From NCBI RefSeq assembly GCF_024437735.1, contig NZ_JANFQO010000022.1:1-64000 (forward strand): 64,000 nucleotides of DNA. Reading direction: 5' to 3'. The position numbers were made by a program, and so were the translations under genes. Under the pieces are notes generated by a model, which saw only the letters and a program-made list of their open reading frames with translations, was not told the DNA's origin and ran no database searches. Position 1 is the stretch's first letter. The number at the start of each line of letters is the position of its first letter. Positions 1-8,295 of this stretch are shown here, in pieces. The stretch is from Tahibacter harae. Lineage in GTDB: Bacteria > Pseudomonadota > Gammaproteobacteria > Xanthomonadales > Rhodanobacteraceae.

Positions 1-180
1 GGCCGCCTTGGCCGGCGCGGCGGCCGGCGCGGCGGCCGGTGCGTCGGCGGGTGCCGCCTGCCCGGCCGGCGGCGCCGGCGCGGCGCTTTCCTGCGCCCAG
101 CTCGCGCCGCTCAGCAGTGCCGCCAGCAGGACCAGCCTGCGCCACGAATGCTTTGCTGCGGTATTGCCCCTGGAACCCAT
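1..180 (-). CDS. N-terminus of a secreted Ala/Pro-rich protein (partial, runs off left edge)
   Basis: Only the first 60 codons lie in the window. The frame opens at an ATG (178-180, minus strand) with a basic stretch and a hydrophobic core, LVLLAALLSGASWA, ending in a likely signal peptidase site before QESAAPAPP. An Ala/Pro-rich linker follows to the window edge. The product is probably exported, but no domain is visible. It lies downstream of a DUF1302-DUF1329 pair; in many proteobacteria such pairs are followed by a YCF48/BNR-type beta-propeller and an MMPL/RND transporter, so a propeller protein is a guess from context only. The terminator at 398-438 suggests this gene has its own promoter in 181-397. 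Confidence 0.55.
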   Translation of the reverse strand, partial: MGSRGNTAAKHSWRRLVLLAALLSGASWAQESAAPAPPAGQAAPADAPAAAPAAAPAKAA

Positions 181-397
181 CTGCACATCCCCTCGCAGTC
201 TGTGGGAGGAAGGCAGTTCTGCATTCCGTCCCGCGGCACGGCCGTCGCCGCGCCCCTGTTCAACGATGCCTGGCGGCCTGTCGCAGGCCGCGCTGGCGCT
301 GGTCCGATTTCACCCCGCCTGCTGCCGCTCCACCTTAGCGCAATCCGCGCCCGTCGCGGAATGCCGGCGCTGCGCAAAATGTGCCTGCAGCAGCGGC

Positions 398-438
398 AAA
401 AACGCGATCAGCCGCCCCGGAACGGCGGCGGCTGATCG
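398..438 (-). terminator. Intrinsic terminator after the DUF1329 gene
   Basis: A perfect 12-bp inverted repeat (405-416 with 427-438) encloses a 10-nt loop. On the minus strand it is followed by a five-T run at 398-402. It starts 22 nt past the stop codon of the DUF1329 gene, so it should end the three-gene operon transcribed from about 6019. Confidence 0.8.
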
Positions 439-459
439 TGACGGTTGCACCCGTACGGC

Positions 460-1845
460 TTACTGGAAGCCGCGCTGGCGCAGCGATTGCGGGGTGAACA
501 TGTCCGGCGTGGTCTGGTACGAGAAGTCGTACATGGACTCCTGGTTGTCCAGGCCCGAGACGATGTAGCGGCCGGATTTGAGGTCGTGATGGGTTTCCAG
601 CGTCGACCAGAACAGCGGCACTTCGTAGTAGTTCACGCTGGGCGCCTCGGAATAGCGCCACAGCTTGCCGGCGGCGTCGTAGTGGTCCATCACCAGGATC
701 TGCCAGCTGTCCTCGTCGATGTAGAAGGTGCGGCGCGGATTGATGTGGCGCTGGCCGGCCTTGAGCGTGGCTTCCACCACGTAGACGCGGTGCAGTTCGT
801 AGCGCAGCAGGTCCGGATTGATGAAGCCGGGCTTGACCAGGTCTTCGACCTTGACCTTGTCGCTGTGCGCCTTGTACGAGTTGTACGGCACGTACATCTC
901 GCGCTTGCCGACCAGCTTCCAGTCGTAGCGGTCCATGGCGCCGTTGAACATGTCGGTCTGGTCGTTGGTGCGCAGACCGTCGGACGCCGTGCCCGGGTTG
1001 TCATAGGCGACGTTGGGCGCGCGGCGCACGCGGCGCTGGCCGGGGTTGTACACCCACGCCTGGCGCGGCTCCTTCTTGGAATCCAGGGTTTCGTGCACCA
1101 GCAGCACCTGGCCGGCCAGGCGCGGCGGCGCGACCACTTCCTGGTAGAAGTAGATCAGGACGTTGTTGATGTCCTTGAGCGTGTTGCCGGGCTTGTAGTA
1201 GAGGCCGAGCAGCTCTTCCTTGATGCGCGTCATGGTGTACGCGCCGGTCGCGGTCGGTGCGGCCTGGTTGGCCCAGCGCAGGCCGGCCACGCCCTTGTAC
1301 TTGAGCTTGTGGTTCCACACGGCCTGGTAGCCAGCGGTGACCGGATCCTTGTCCAGGATCGGGAACGGCACGCCTTCGGCCACGTTGGCGACACCTTCGC
1401 CGGCATCGACCAGTTCGCCGGTGGCGGCGTTCTTGATCGACATTTCGTAGGTGCGCGCCGGGTACGAGGCGCTGCGGCGGGTCGGGTAGACCACCATCTT
1501 CCAGTTCTTGTACTTCTCGAACATGGCGGCCTGGCCGGCGCCGATCTTGTCGCCCTGTTCCTTGTAGTTGGCCGCGGTGATGGTCAGCACCGGCTTGTCG
1601 TCGGCGAAGGGATCCGGGTGGTGGTCGCCCACCTTGTAGCCCGACGGCGGCGAGGTGATGCCGCCCTTCCATTCGGGAATCGTGCCGGCGGCGTTGCCGG
1701 CGCGTTCGGCACCCATGGGCGTCAGCGGCGTGCCGCTGACGCCGAGCTTGGCCGCGTCCTGCGGACTGACCTTGGCCAGGGCCGCGGTGGATACCAGCGC
1801 CAACGCCACCAGGGCCGCAGTCCGGGTCTTCTTGAGCATCGTCAT
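460..1845 (-). CDS. DUF1329 family secreted protein (LolB-like outer-membrane/periplasmic protein)
   Basis: This is a 461-residue protein with a signal peptide (basic start, hydrophobic run, cleavage near ALA-KVS). The mature start LTPMGAERAGNAAGTIPEWKGG-type region (about 40-62) is diagnostic of DUF1329, whose members have a LolB-like lipid-binding fold. The family is typically encoded next to DUF1302 porin-like proteins and is associated with hydrophobic substrates or envelope lipid traffic; the exact role is unsettled. The start is supported by a GGGAGGG ribosome site 8 nt upstream. It is the last gene of the operon: 24 nt separate it from DUF1302 and a terminator follows. Confidence 0.88.
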   Translation of the reverse strand: MTMLKKTRTAALVALALVSTAALAKVSPQDAAKLGVSGTPLTPMGAERAGNAAGTIPEWKGGITSPPSGYKVGDHHPDPFADDKPVLTITAANYKEQGDKIGAGQAAMFEKYKNWKMVVYPTRRSASYPARTYEMSIKNAATGELVDAGEGVANVAEGVPFPILDKDPVTAGYQAVWNHKLKYKGVAGLRWANQAAPTATGAYTMTRIKEELLGLYYKPGNTLKDINNVLIYFYQEVVAPPRLAGQVLLVHETLDSKKEPRQAWVYNPGQRRVRRAPNVAYDNPGTASDGLRTNDQTDMFNGAMDRYDWKLVGKREMYVPYNSYKAHSDKVKVEDLVKPGFINPDLLRYELHRVYVVEATLKAGQRHINPRRTFYIDEDSWQILVMDHYDAAGKLWRYSEAPSVNYYEVPLFWSTLETHHDLKSGRYIVSGLDNQESMYDFSYQTTPDMFTPQSLRQRGFQ

Positions 1846-1869
1846 GTATTTCCCTCCCGCAGAAAACGC

Positions 1870-3759
1870 TTAGAACGAGTACTTGACCGAGAACGCGACG
1901 AAGTCGCGGTCGCTGATCAGGTTCAGATTGCCCGCGCCGAAGAAGTTCGTGTAGCTGACGTCGAAGGCCACCTTGTTGAGGTAGTTGGCTTCGGCGCCCA
2001 GCGTGACGGATTTGCGGTCTTCGATGAAGTTGCCGCCGGGGCCCGGGGTGATGCCGTTTACGTCATGGTTGAAGGCGATGCGCGGCGACAGCGTGAAGGC
2101 GCCGCCGAAGGCGTTGTTGTAGTCGGCGCGTGCGGCGATGCGGTAGCCCCAGGAGAACGCCGTCGGGAAACCTTCGGTCTGGGTCATCGGGTTGCGCAGC
2201 GCGCCGGAGGTCACGTCGTAGCCGCCGCCGGTGTCGGTACCGTCGCCCTGGTAGCGCATCACCGAGGGTTCCGGCAGATCCCAGATATTGGTGAAGCCGA
2301 CTTCACCCACCAGCGAGATCTGGTCGGCGCCGACGAAGTTGCCCGGGCCGAACACCTTGGTCGCGGTGAGCTGCAGCTGCGAGACCTTGTGGCGTTCCCA
2401 GCCGCGCACTTCCTGGCCCGGTGCGAACTGGCCGAGCTGGCTGCTGAAGCGCAGGCCCGGCGCCGGGATCACGGCATTGAGCGGGCTCAGGGCGGCGAAC
2501 AGCAGTTCCACGTCGTCGATCTGCAGCGGCTGGTTCGGACGGTAGGACAGTTCGCCCTGCAGTGCGACGCCCGGGCCTTCCAGCGGCATGTTGAAGCTGA
2601 CCGCGTACATGCGGATGTCTTCGGGGTATTCGGCGAAGTAGCGGCCGGTGTTCACCGCCGTGCTGGTCACCGCCGTGCCCGACAGCAGCGGCAGGCGGCT
2701 GTGGTAGTTCAGGGCGTAGAAGCCGAATTCGGCGTTGTTGAGCCAGTCGGCCAGGTAGTTCAGGCGCAGACCGTACTGGCCCGAGTCCTTGGCGAAGCGG
2801 TCCGGCGAACGCGGCACGGCTGCGCCGCAGGCGGCGGGCTTGAGCGCGGCCGGCAGGTTCGGGTTGTCGGTGCCGGAATTGCCGAAGCAGTAGCCGTAGT
2901 AGAAGTCGGGATTGATGACCGGCTGCGGGATGGTGCCGAAGTTCAGCATCACGTAGCTGCCGCCGAGCGTGGCGAAGTCGTTGGTCGAGAAATAGGTACC
3001 GGCCGGATCGGCCTCGGTCTGCTCGAACTCGAACATGTACAGGGCTTCGGCCGACAGGTTCTCGGTCAGGTTGAACGAGCCCCAGATCATGTTGACCGGC
3101 AGGAAGGCTTCCTTCAGTTCCGCACCGGCCACGCGCAGCTTGGACACGTCGATCGGGTTGATGACGTTGGCGCCGCCCTGGATGAAAGTGCTTTCGCCCC
3201 AGCTCACCACCTGCTGGCCGAGGCGGATGGAGCCGGCCTTGTCGCCGATGTTGAAGTTGTGGAAGACGAAGGCGTCGAGGATCTTGGTGTCCTTGCCGAC
3301 CTTTTCCTTGGCTTCGTGCGAGAGATCGTAGCGGCTGGCGTTTTCCCAGTCGTAGAAGCTGTAGCCGCGGAAGAAGGCGCCGCTGTTGGCGCCGTACATC
3401 AGGCTGAGTTCGATGGTGGCCTTGACCGCGTTGGAGAAGACGTCGCCGTCCTGCCACTTGAGGTCGGCGTCGTCGCCGTTGACCGAGTAGCGGCCGCGGG
3501 CGGCGCGCTGTTCCGGGCTGCCCAGGGCGAACGGCGGCTGGCTGATGGCCGGATTGAACTGCGCCTTGCCGATCAGATCATCGTCGGGCGAGGCCACGCG
3601 CCAGGACACGCCGTAGGTCACGGTGGTATTGACCGTGCCGTGGAAGCCGTCCTGCTCGCCGAATTCGAAGGCCTGGGCGGGCAGCACGGCGCCGCCCAGG
3701 GCCAGGGCGACCGCCACGGACAGAGGACGCATGGCGCGGAAGCTGGTGTTCTTCTTCAT
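1870..3759 (-). CDS. DUF1302 family outer-membrane beta-barrel protein
   Basis: This is a 629-residue exported protein. The signal peptide ends near PAQA-FEFGE. The rest is rich in alternating aromatic/polar strands and ends in ...VKYSF, a C-terminal phenylalanine typical of outer-membrane barrels. The pattern (FEFGEQDGFHGTVNTTVTYG, RLGQQVVSWGES, repeated GLRLNYLADWL-like strands) matches DUF1302, porin-like proteins found with DUF1329. I chose the ATG at 3757-3759 with a GGGGA site 6 nt upstream; a TTG at 3774 is also in frame. It lies between the lipase and DUF1329 genes in one operon. The three products probably act together on a lipid or hydrophobic compound at the outer membrane; this is inferred from co-occurrence. 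Confidence 0.88.
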   Translation of the reverse strand: MKKNTSFRAMRPLSVAVALALGGAVLPAQAFEFGEQDGFHGTVNTTVTYGVSWRVASPDDDLIGKAQFNPAISQPPFALGSPEQRAARGRYSVNGDDADLKWQDGDVFSNAVKATIELSLMYGANSGAFFRGYSFYDWENASRYDLSHEAKEKVGKDTKILDAFVFHNFNIGDKAGSIRLGQQVVSWGESTFIQGGANVINPIDVSKLRVAGAELKEAFLPVNMIWGSFNLTENLSAEALYMFEFEQTEADPAGTYFSTNDFATLGGSYVMLNFGTIPQPVINPDFYYGYCFGNSGTDNPNLPAALKPAACGAAVPRSPDRFAKDSGQYGLRLNYLADWLNNAEFGFYALNYHSRLPLLSGTAVTSTAVNTGRYFAEYPEDIRMYAVSFNMPLEGPGVALQGELSYRPNQPLQIDDVELLFAALSPLNAVIPAPGLRFSSQLGQFAPGQEVRGWERHKVSQLQLTATKVFGPGNFVGADQISLVGEVGFTNIWDLPEPSVMRYQGDGTDTGGGYDVTSGALRNPMTQTEGFPTAFSWGYRIAARADYNNAFGGAFTLSPRIAFNHDVNGITPGPGGNFIEDRKSVTLGAEANYLNKVAFDVSYTNFFGAGNLNLISDRDFVAFSVKYSF

Positions 3760-3789
3760 GTTGGTTATCCCCAAGTTCCTGGTCGCTGC

Positions 3790-5985
3790 TTACTGCGTCT
3801 TGATCACGGAGGTGTCGGTGACCTGCACGGCGGCGCCGCCGCTGACCAGCATGCTGGCCATTTCGCGCTGCATTTCCACCGTGGCCGCGGCCGAGGCGGT
3901 CGGATCCAGCAGCGAGCCGTGGTTGCCTGCGGTGAAGCGGGTCGCGCCGCGCACGCCGGTGGCCGACTGCACCGTGCCGGTGATGCTGGACAGGCCCAGG
4001 GCGCGGATCAGCGCCTCGGTGCCGGCCAGCGGCGCGCCGGCGACCGTGTTCGGAATGACCTGGTCGGGCAGCACGCTGCCGCCGCCGACGACTTCATGCA
4101 GCAGCACGCGCTTGCCGGCCAGGGCGAAAGCGGTATTGAGCGGATCGGCGCCGTCGATCGCCTGCTGGGCCGCGCCCAGGAAGCGGTCGTAGTCCGGCGT
4201 GCCGGCGCGCACGCCGGCAGCTTCCAGGCCGGCGCGGATGCGCGGACCGAAGGTGGCCGAACCGTCCAGCAGGCGGGCGATGCCGCCGCCCGGCACGCTG
4301 AACACGGCCGTGTTGATGCTGGGCTCGAACGCCGTGAAACTCACGCCGATGATGCTGCCCAGGGACTGGCCGACGAAGCTGATGCGGCCGCCGTCGAAGT
4401 CCGCGCCGGCGGCGCCGTCGTAGCTGATGGTCGGGATGGCGCGGGCCAGCGAGAACAGGTCGACGATGCCCTGGCGCAGGTTGTCGCGCGAGGTCAGCAG
4501 GCTGCCCAGGTTGATCATGTGCGTGCCGGAGGCATCCGGCTGGCCGTCCGGGCACACGGACTGGCCGGTCGGGCAGGCCGTGCCGTCGTTCTTGACCAGG
4601 TCGACGTTGAAGGTGCGCTCATGCGCGCCGGTCGCGGCCAGCGGGGTCGATTCGATATTGAACGGATGGCCCGGCGGCAGGCCGTGCAGCGGAATGTCAA
4701 TCGCGATCACGGCGAAGCCCTGCGAAGCCAGGGTCTGCGAGATGGCGAAGGCATCGGTGCGGTTGCGCGTGATGCCGTGCTGGTAGATCACGATGGGCCA
4801 GCCGGTGGACGGGCGGGTCTTGCCCGAAGCGGCGTTGGGCACGGTCAGCAGCAGCGGGATGGTCTCGGTCTTGGTGGCGACCGGGAACGGATTGGCGAAG
4901 GTGACGTTGGTCGAGGTCGACGACAGGCCGGCCTGGTTGAACGGCGGCACGTAGGCGCCCGGCGCGGCCTGCCAGAAGCCGGTCAGCACCGCGGCGGCCT
5001 GGGCCTGCGGCGTGGCCGCGGCCGGCGCCTTCAGGTAGTACGGCACGTCGATGGTGCCGATGTAGATGTCGGCGATGGGCGGCAGGCCCAGGCCGAGGTC
5101 GCCGATGGTCTTGCCGGTGGGCGCGACGCGGGTCAGCGGAGCCGGCGTCTGGCCGACCTTGCCGACGGCGGCCTGCAGCACCGGGGTGATGGCCTGGGTG
5201 GTGAACACCCAGCTCACCACCACCTTGTCGGCGCTGATGCCCTGGCCCGCGGCGGCGGCCAGGTGGGAATTGGTCAGCCGGCGCAGCGGCTCCAGCGCAC
5301 AGGCGGTGGCGGCCGGCAGCAGCGGTTCGGTCGAGGCGCCGTCCACGCACAGGGCGCTGGTGCGCTTGGACAGGAAATAGGTCTGGTCCGGCGTGGCGTC
5401 ATTGCCGTTGTTGTCGGTGACGCCGCTGGTGACCACCGCCATGTAGCTGGTCAGCTGCTTGAGCGGCTTGGTCGGCACGATGGCGACGGTGCGGGCGGAA
5501 CTGTCCGAGGGCGCGATGGCGGTGACGAAATCGCCCGGTGCGGAGAGTTCGCGCACCACGCCGGTGACGCCGCCGCCGGGGCCGCTGAGGGTCACTTCAA
5601 ATACGCGGATGGTCTGGCCCGGCACCACGGTGCTGGCCTTGGGCGCGGCGGAGAACTGCACCTGGCCCGGGCCTATCGTGCTCCAGCCGTCCAGCGCGTT
5701 CACCGCGACCTGCGGATCGGCGAAGTTGTTCGGATTGGCGACCGGGATGTTGAGGGTGAGGTCGGTGGTGCCCGACAGCAGCAGGTTGTTCGGCAGCGGG
5801 ATCACACGCTGGGCCGGATCTGCATTGGAAGGATCGAAGCGGGCCGCGATCACGCCGGTGACCGGCGTGCCGTTTCCATTGTTCGCCGGCGGTGTCGGCG
5901 TGGCGCGGGGACTGTTACTGCCGCCGCCACAGGCGGCAAGCAGCGCGGACGTCAACGCCAGTGCCAAACTCTTTCGGGCCTGCAT
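3790..5985 (-). CDS. Surface lipoprotein lipase, VolA/Pla-1-type ('virulence factor lipase' family)
   Basis: This is a 731-residue lipoprotein. The signal sequence ends in the lipobox LLAAC (Cys19), followed by a Gly/Ser/Pro-rich linker. The N-terminal domain opens with RFDPSNADPAQRVIPLPNNLL, the hallmark of the bacterial virulence-factor lipase N-terminal domain. An alpha/beta-hydrolase follows, with WPIVIYQHGITRNRTD (oxyanion region) and the nucleophile elbow GQSLG (Ser at about 541). Relatives such as Vibrio VolA are surface-exposed and release fatty acids from lysophospholipids. The ATG at 5983-5985 is preferred over an in-frame upstream start at 6003 because AAGG lies 8 nt before it and the signal peptide then begins correctly. 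It is first in the operon with DUF1302 and DUF1329, which fits fatty acid release and uptake at the cell surface. Confidence 0.85.
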   Translation of the reverse strand: MQARKSLALALTSALLAACGGGSNSPRATPTPPANNGNGTPVTGVIAARFDPSNADPAQRVIPLPNNLLLSGTTDLTLNIPVANPNNFADPQVAVNALDGWSTIGPGQVQFSAAPKASTVVPGQTIRVFEVTLSGPGGGVTGVVRELSAPGDFVTAIAPSDSSARTVAIVPTKPLKQLTSYMAVVTSGVTDNNGNDATPDQTYFLSKRTSALCVDGASTEPLLPAATACALEPLRRLTNSHLAAAAGQGISADKVVVSWVFTTQAITPVLQAAVGKVGQTPAPLTRVAPTGKTIGDLGLGLPPIADIYIGTIDVPYYLKAPAAATPQAQAAAVLTGFWQAAPGAYVPPFNQAGLSSTSTNVTFANPFPVATKTETIPLLLTVPNAASGKTRPSTGWPIVIYQHGITRNRTDAFAISQTLASQGFAVIAIDIPLHGLPPGHPFNIESTPLAATGAHERTFNVDLVKNDGTACPTGQSVCPDGQPDASGTHMINLGSLLTSRDNLRQGIVDLFSLARAIPTISYDGAAGADFDGGRISFVGQSLGSIIGVSFTAFEPSINTAVFSVPGGGIARLLDGSATFGPRIRAGLEAAGVRAGTPDYDRFLGAAQQAIDGADPLNTAFALAGKRVLLHEVVGGGSVLPDQVIPNTVAGAPLAGTEALIRALGLSSITGTVQSATGVRGATRFTAGNHGSLLDPTASAAATVEMQREMASMLVSGGAAVQVTDTSVIKTQ

Positions 5986-6025
5986 AGGGAATTCCTTAGC
6001 CAAGGTGGATACACAACGCTTTCGT

Positions 6026-6055
6026 ATCTTAGGGAGTTCAAACGCTCGTTGGCAA
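6026..6055 (-). promoter_or_regulatory. Sigma-70-type promoter for the lipase-DUF1302-DUF1329 operon
   Basis: On the minus strand, TTGCCA (6050-6055) and TAAGAT (6026-6031) are separated by 18 nt in an AT-rich stretch. Transcription would start near 6019, giving a leader of about 34 nt before the lipase ATG. This is pattern matching only. Confidence 0.5.
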
Positions 6056-6090
6056 CGCTGATTTAACGAACTCTCCGGGACAGTTTTTAC

Positions 6091-6105
6091 TGTTGCAACG
6101 CAACA
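6091..6105. promoter_or_regulatory. Palindrome TGTTGC-N3-GCAACA upstream of the lipase promoter
   Basis: A perfect 6+3+6 inverted repeat sits about 36 bp upstream of the -35 box of the lipase operon and 33 bp from the stop of the epimerase gene. It has the size of a dimeric repressor or activator site. I cannot name the regulator. Confidence 0.3.
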
Positions 6106-6137
6106 AATTTAGCTGACTTTGCATTCTTTTCCACAAT

Positions 6138-7013
6138 TCATGATGCATCCGCGACAGCCGCATGACCGGCCGCTTGCGCAGCGGCGATCCAGCAGTCTGG
6201 CCCGGGCCTGAAGCTGCGCGGATTGACGCCGAGCAGGGCCTGCAAAGGACCGTTGTCGGCGACCAGATCCTGCTTGAGGCGCTGCACCATGCCGCCGCCG
6301 CGGCCTGTGATCCAGGTCACTGCACGCAGAAGATTAATGTCCAGCGGCAGGGCCAGAGTGGGCCGTCCGAGTCCGGCGCGCACGCGGCAGAGCATCTGCG
6401 CGTAGCTCAGGCGCTCGCCGCCGCCCAGCTCCAGCACCTGCCCCGCCGCCGTCCCCGCCAGTGCCGCGACGCAGGCCGCGGCCACATCGTCGGCATGTAC
6501 CGGCTGGCGCAGGCCGCAGGCCGCGGGCAGCAGCGGAAACACGCGCCAGCGCTGCGCGCGCCGCGCCAGCGGGGTGAGGCTGCGGTCCAGGCCCGCGCCG
6601 TAGATCAGGGTGGGACGCAGCACGATCCAGTCCACGCCCAGCGCGGCGCAGCGCGCGGCCAGATCCTGCTCGGCCCGGCCCAGGCGCGCGGCCAGTTCGC
6701 GCTCGGCCGGATCGGACGAGGCGAGCTTGCTCGCCGCGCTCATGGAACTCAGCGCGACCACGCGGCGCAGCCGGCCCGGCGCCGCCTGCCGCAGCCAGGT
6801 GGCGAACTGGTCCAGCGGACCGGCGCTGACGATGCTGTCGCAGTCGGGCATGGCCAGCGCCGCGTCCAGGCCGCCGTGCAGCCAGCGCAAGCCGGCCGCA
6901 TCGGTGCGGGCGGTGCGGCTCAGGGCGAGGATGTCGTGGCCGGCCGCGCGCAGGCGCGCGAGCAGGAAGCCGCCGACGGCGCCGCTGCCGCCTATGACCA
7001 GCACTGCAGACAT
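6138..7013 (-). CDS. NAD(P)-dependent sugar epimerase/dehydratase-like protein (extended/atypical SDR)
   Basis: This is a 291-residue protein that begins directly with a Rossmann nucleotide-binding motif, VLVIGGSGAVGGFLL (GxxGxxG, residues 4-18). It has RVVALSSMSA (position of the SDR serine) and LRPTLIYGAGLDRSL, where a tyrosine replaces the usual YxxxK arrangement. This layout resembles the NDUFA9/ArnA-like atypical SDRs that act on nucleoside-diphosphate sugars or serve as NAD(H)-binding proteins. The substrate is not deducible. The start at 7013 follows a weak GGGA site; longer in-frame extensions begin in basic sequence unlike the family and were rejected. It is a lone minus-strand gene between the lipase operon and the two-component pair. 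Confidence 0.72.
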   Translation of the reverse strand: MSAVLVIGGSGAVGGFLLARLRAAGHDILALSRTARTDAAGLRWLHGGLDAALAMPDCDSIVSAGPLDQFATWLRQAAPGRLRRVVALSSMSAASKLASSDPAERELAARLGRAEQDLAARCAALGVDWIVLRPTLIYGAGLDRSLTPLARRAQRWRVFPLLPAACGLRQPVHADDVAAACVAALAGTAAGQVLELGGGERLSYAQMLCRVRAGLGRPTLALPLDINLLRAVTWITGRGGGMVQRLKQDLVADNGPLQALLGVNPRSFRPGPDCWIAAAQAAGHAAVADAS

Positions 7014-7299
7014 CGAGGAAATCCCGCGGGAGAAGGCGCGAATGTAGCCGCTGGGCGGCGGCGCGGACAGCTGTGGCGGATCAGTGCGGGATCGCCGGGC
7101 TGTGCGCGTCAGGCCCTCGCGGCGGAACAATCGCCGCGGAAACCGCCGCGGTGGCAACGACCGCCAGTGAAACAGCCGCTTTGAAAACGGGCGCGGCGGA
7201 AACGGCCATCAACCCTGGAAATGGCCGCCGCGGCGACAGCGGCCGCGGAACAGCTGCCGGAGAACAGCGCGGCACGGATCGCCGCGCGGGAACGGCGGA

Positions 7300-8283
7300 T
7301 CAGATCCGCACGCCGCCTACGCCGAACAGCCGCGCCGGCAGCGAGCGGATGCGGCTGAGCAGGGAGTTGGGCAGCTTGGTCTGGGCGCGCACGGTTTCCT
7401 CGCTCGGCGTCACGCCGTAGCGGCGCACCGCCTTGGGCTGCTGCTTGAGCTTCCAGTAGCGGCCCAGGGCCGAGTCCACGCTGAGCCGGCACGAACCCAT
7501 GCGCACGGGCTTGATCAGCATGCGATAGACCTGGCCTTCGTTGATCAGCTCGATCACCGTCTGCGCGTTGGCGCGCTCGGTGATGACGACCGTGGCGATA
7601 TGCGGGTGGTATTGCTTGAGCGCCTTGAGCATCAGGGTGAGATCGGCGCCGTGGTTGGTCGCGGTCTCGGAAATCACCACGCCGGTCTCGTGCTGTTCCA
7701 GCACCTGCAGCGCGCGTTCGGCGGTGCTGGCGAAGCGCACCTGGTAGTGCGGCTGCAGGATCTCGCGCAGGCGCTGCTGCACGGTGGTGTCGTCCTCGAT
7801 CACCAGCACGCCGACCTGGGAACGCGCGGTGTTCTGCTCGTTCGGGCTGAGCTGGTCGCCGATGGCGGGGGACTCGCGCGCGATCTCGCCGGCTTCCAGC
7901 ACGAGGGCGCGCAGGTCGGCGTTGATCCAGGGCTTGTTGACGAAACGGTAGACCTCGCCCTCGTTGACCGAGCCGAGCACGGCCTTGAGATCGGAATAGC
8001 CGGTCAGCAGTATGCGCATTGCGCGCGGATGCTGTTCGCGGATCTCGCGCAGCACATCCACGCCCAGCATTTCCGGCATGCGCTGGTCGCAGACCACCAC
8101 ATCGACATTGTGCTTGAGCGCCAGCGCCGGCGCCTCGCGCGGCTCGGTCGTGAAATACACCTCGAGATCGCGGAACAGCGCCTTGAGCGCGCGCAGGATG
8201 CGCGCCTCGTCGTCGATGAACAGTACCCGCAGCGGCCCCCGGTTGGGGTCGGCGGCGGGCATCTCGAAATCCTGTCCTAACAT
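7300..8283 (-). CDS. Response regulator with two receiver domains, the second lacking the phospho-acceptor Asp
   Basis: This is a 327-residue protein. The first receiver domain (about 18-135) has the acidic pair IDDE, the acceptor site VVVCDQRMPEM, TGY and the KPW lysine. The second (about 160-275) begins VLVIEDD and ends with LIKP, but where the acceptor aspartate is expected the sequence reads VVISETATN, with Glu instead of Asp. The last 50 residues are basic and show no DNA-binding or catalytic output domain. The gene begins 12 nt after the kinase gene, so the two form an operon and probably a phosphorelay. A second start, MPAADPN at 8262, has a better AGGA ribosome site 7 nt upstream and is a real alternative. 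Confidence 0.8.
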   Translation of the reverse strand: MLGQDFEMPAADPNRGPLRVLFIDDEARILRALKALFRDLEVYFTTEPREAPALALKHNVDVVVCDQRMPEMLGVDVLREIREQHPRAMRILLTGYSDLKAVLGSVNEGEVYRFVNKPWINADLRALVLEAGEIARESPAIGDQLSPNEQNTARSQVGVLVIEDDTTVQQRLREILQPHYQVRFASTAERALQVLEQHETGVVISETATNHGADLTLMLKALKQYHPHIATVVITERANAQTVIELINEGQVYRMLIKPVRMGSCRLSVDSALGRYWKLKQQPKAVRRYGVTPSEETVRAQTKLPNSLLSRIRSLPARLFGVGGVRI

Positions 8284-8295
8284 GTACTGGCCGCC

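Noticed and set aside
445-6066. A 5.6-kb plus-strand open frame opposite the lipase-DUF1302-DUF1329 operon
   Set aside because: It is the antisense of three well-supported minus-strand genes. High GC removes stop codons; the translation is Val/Gly/Arg/His-rich with no domain.
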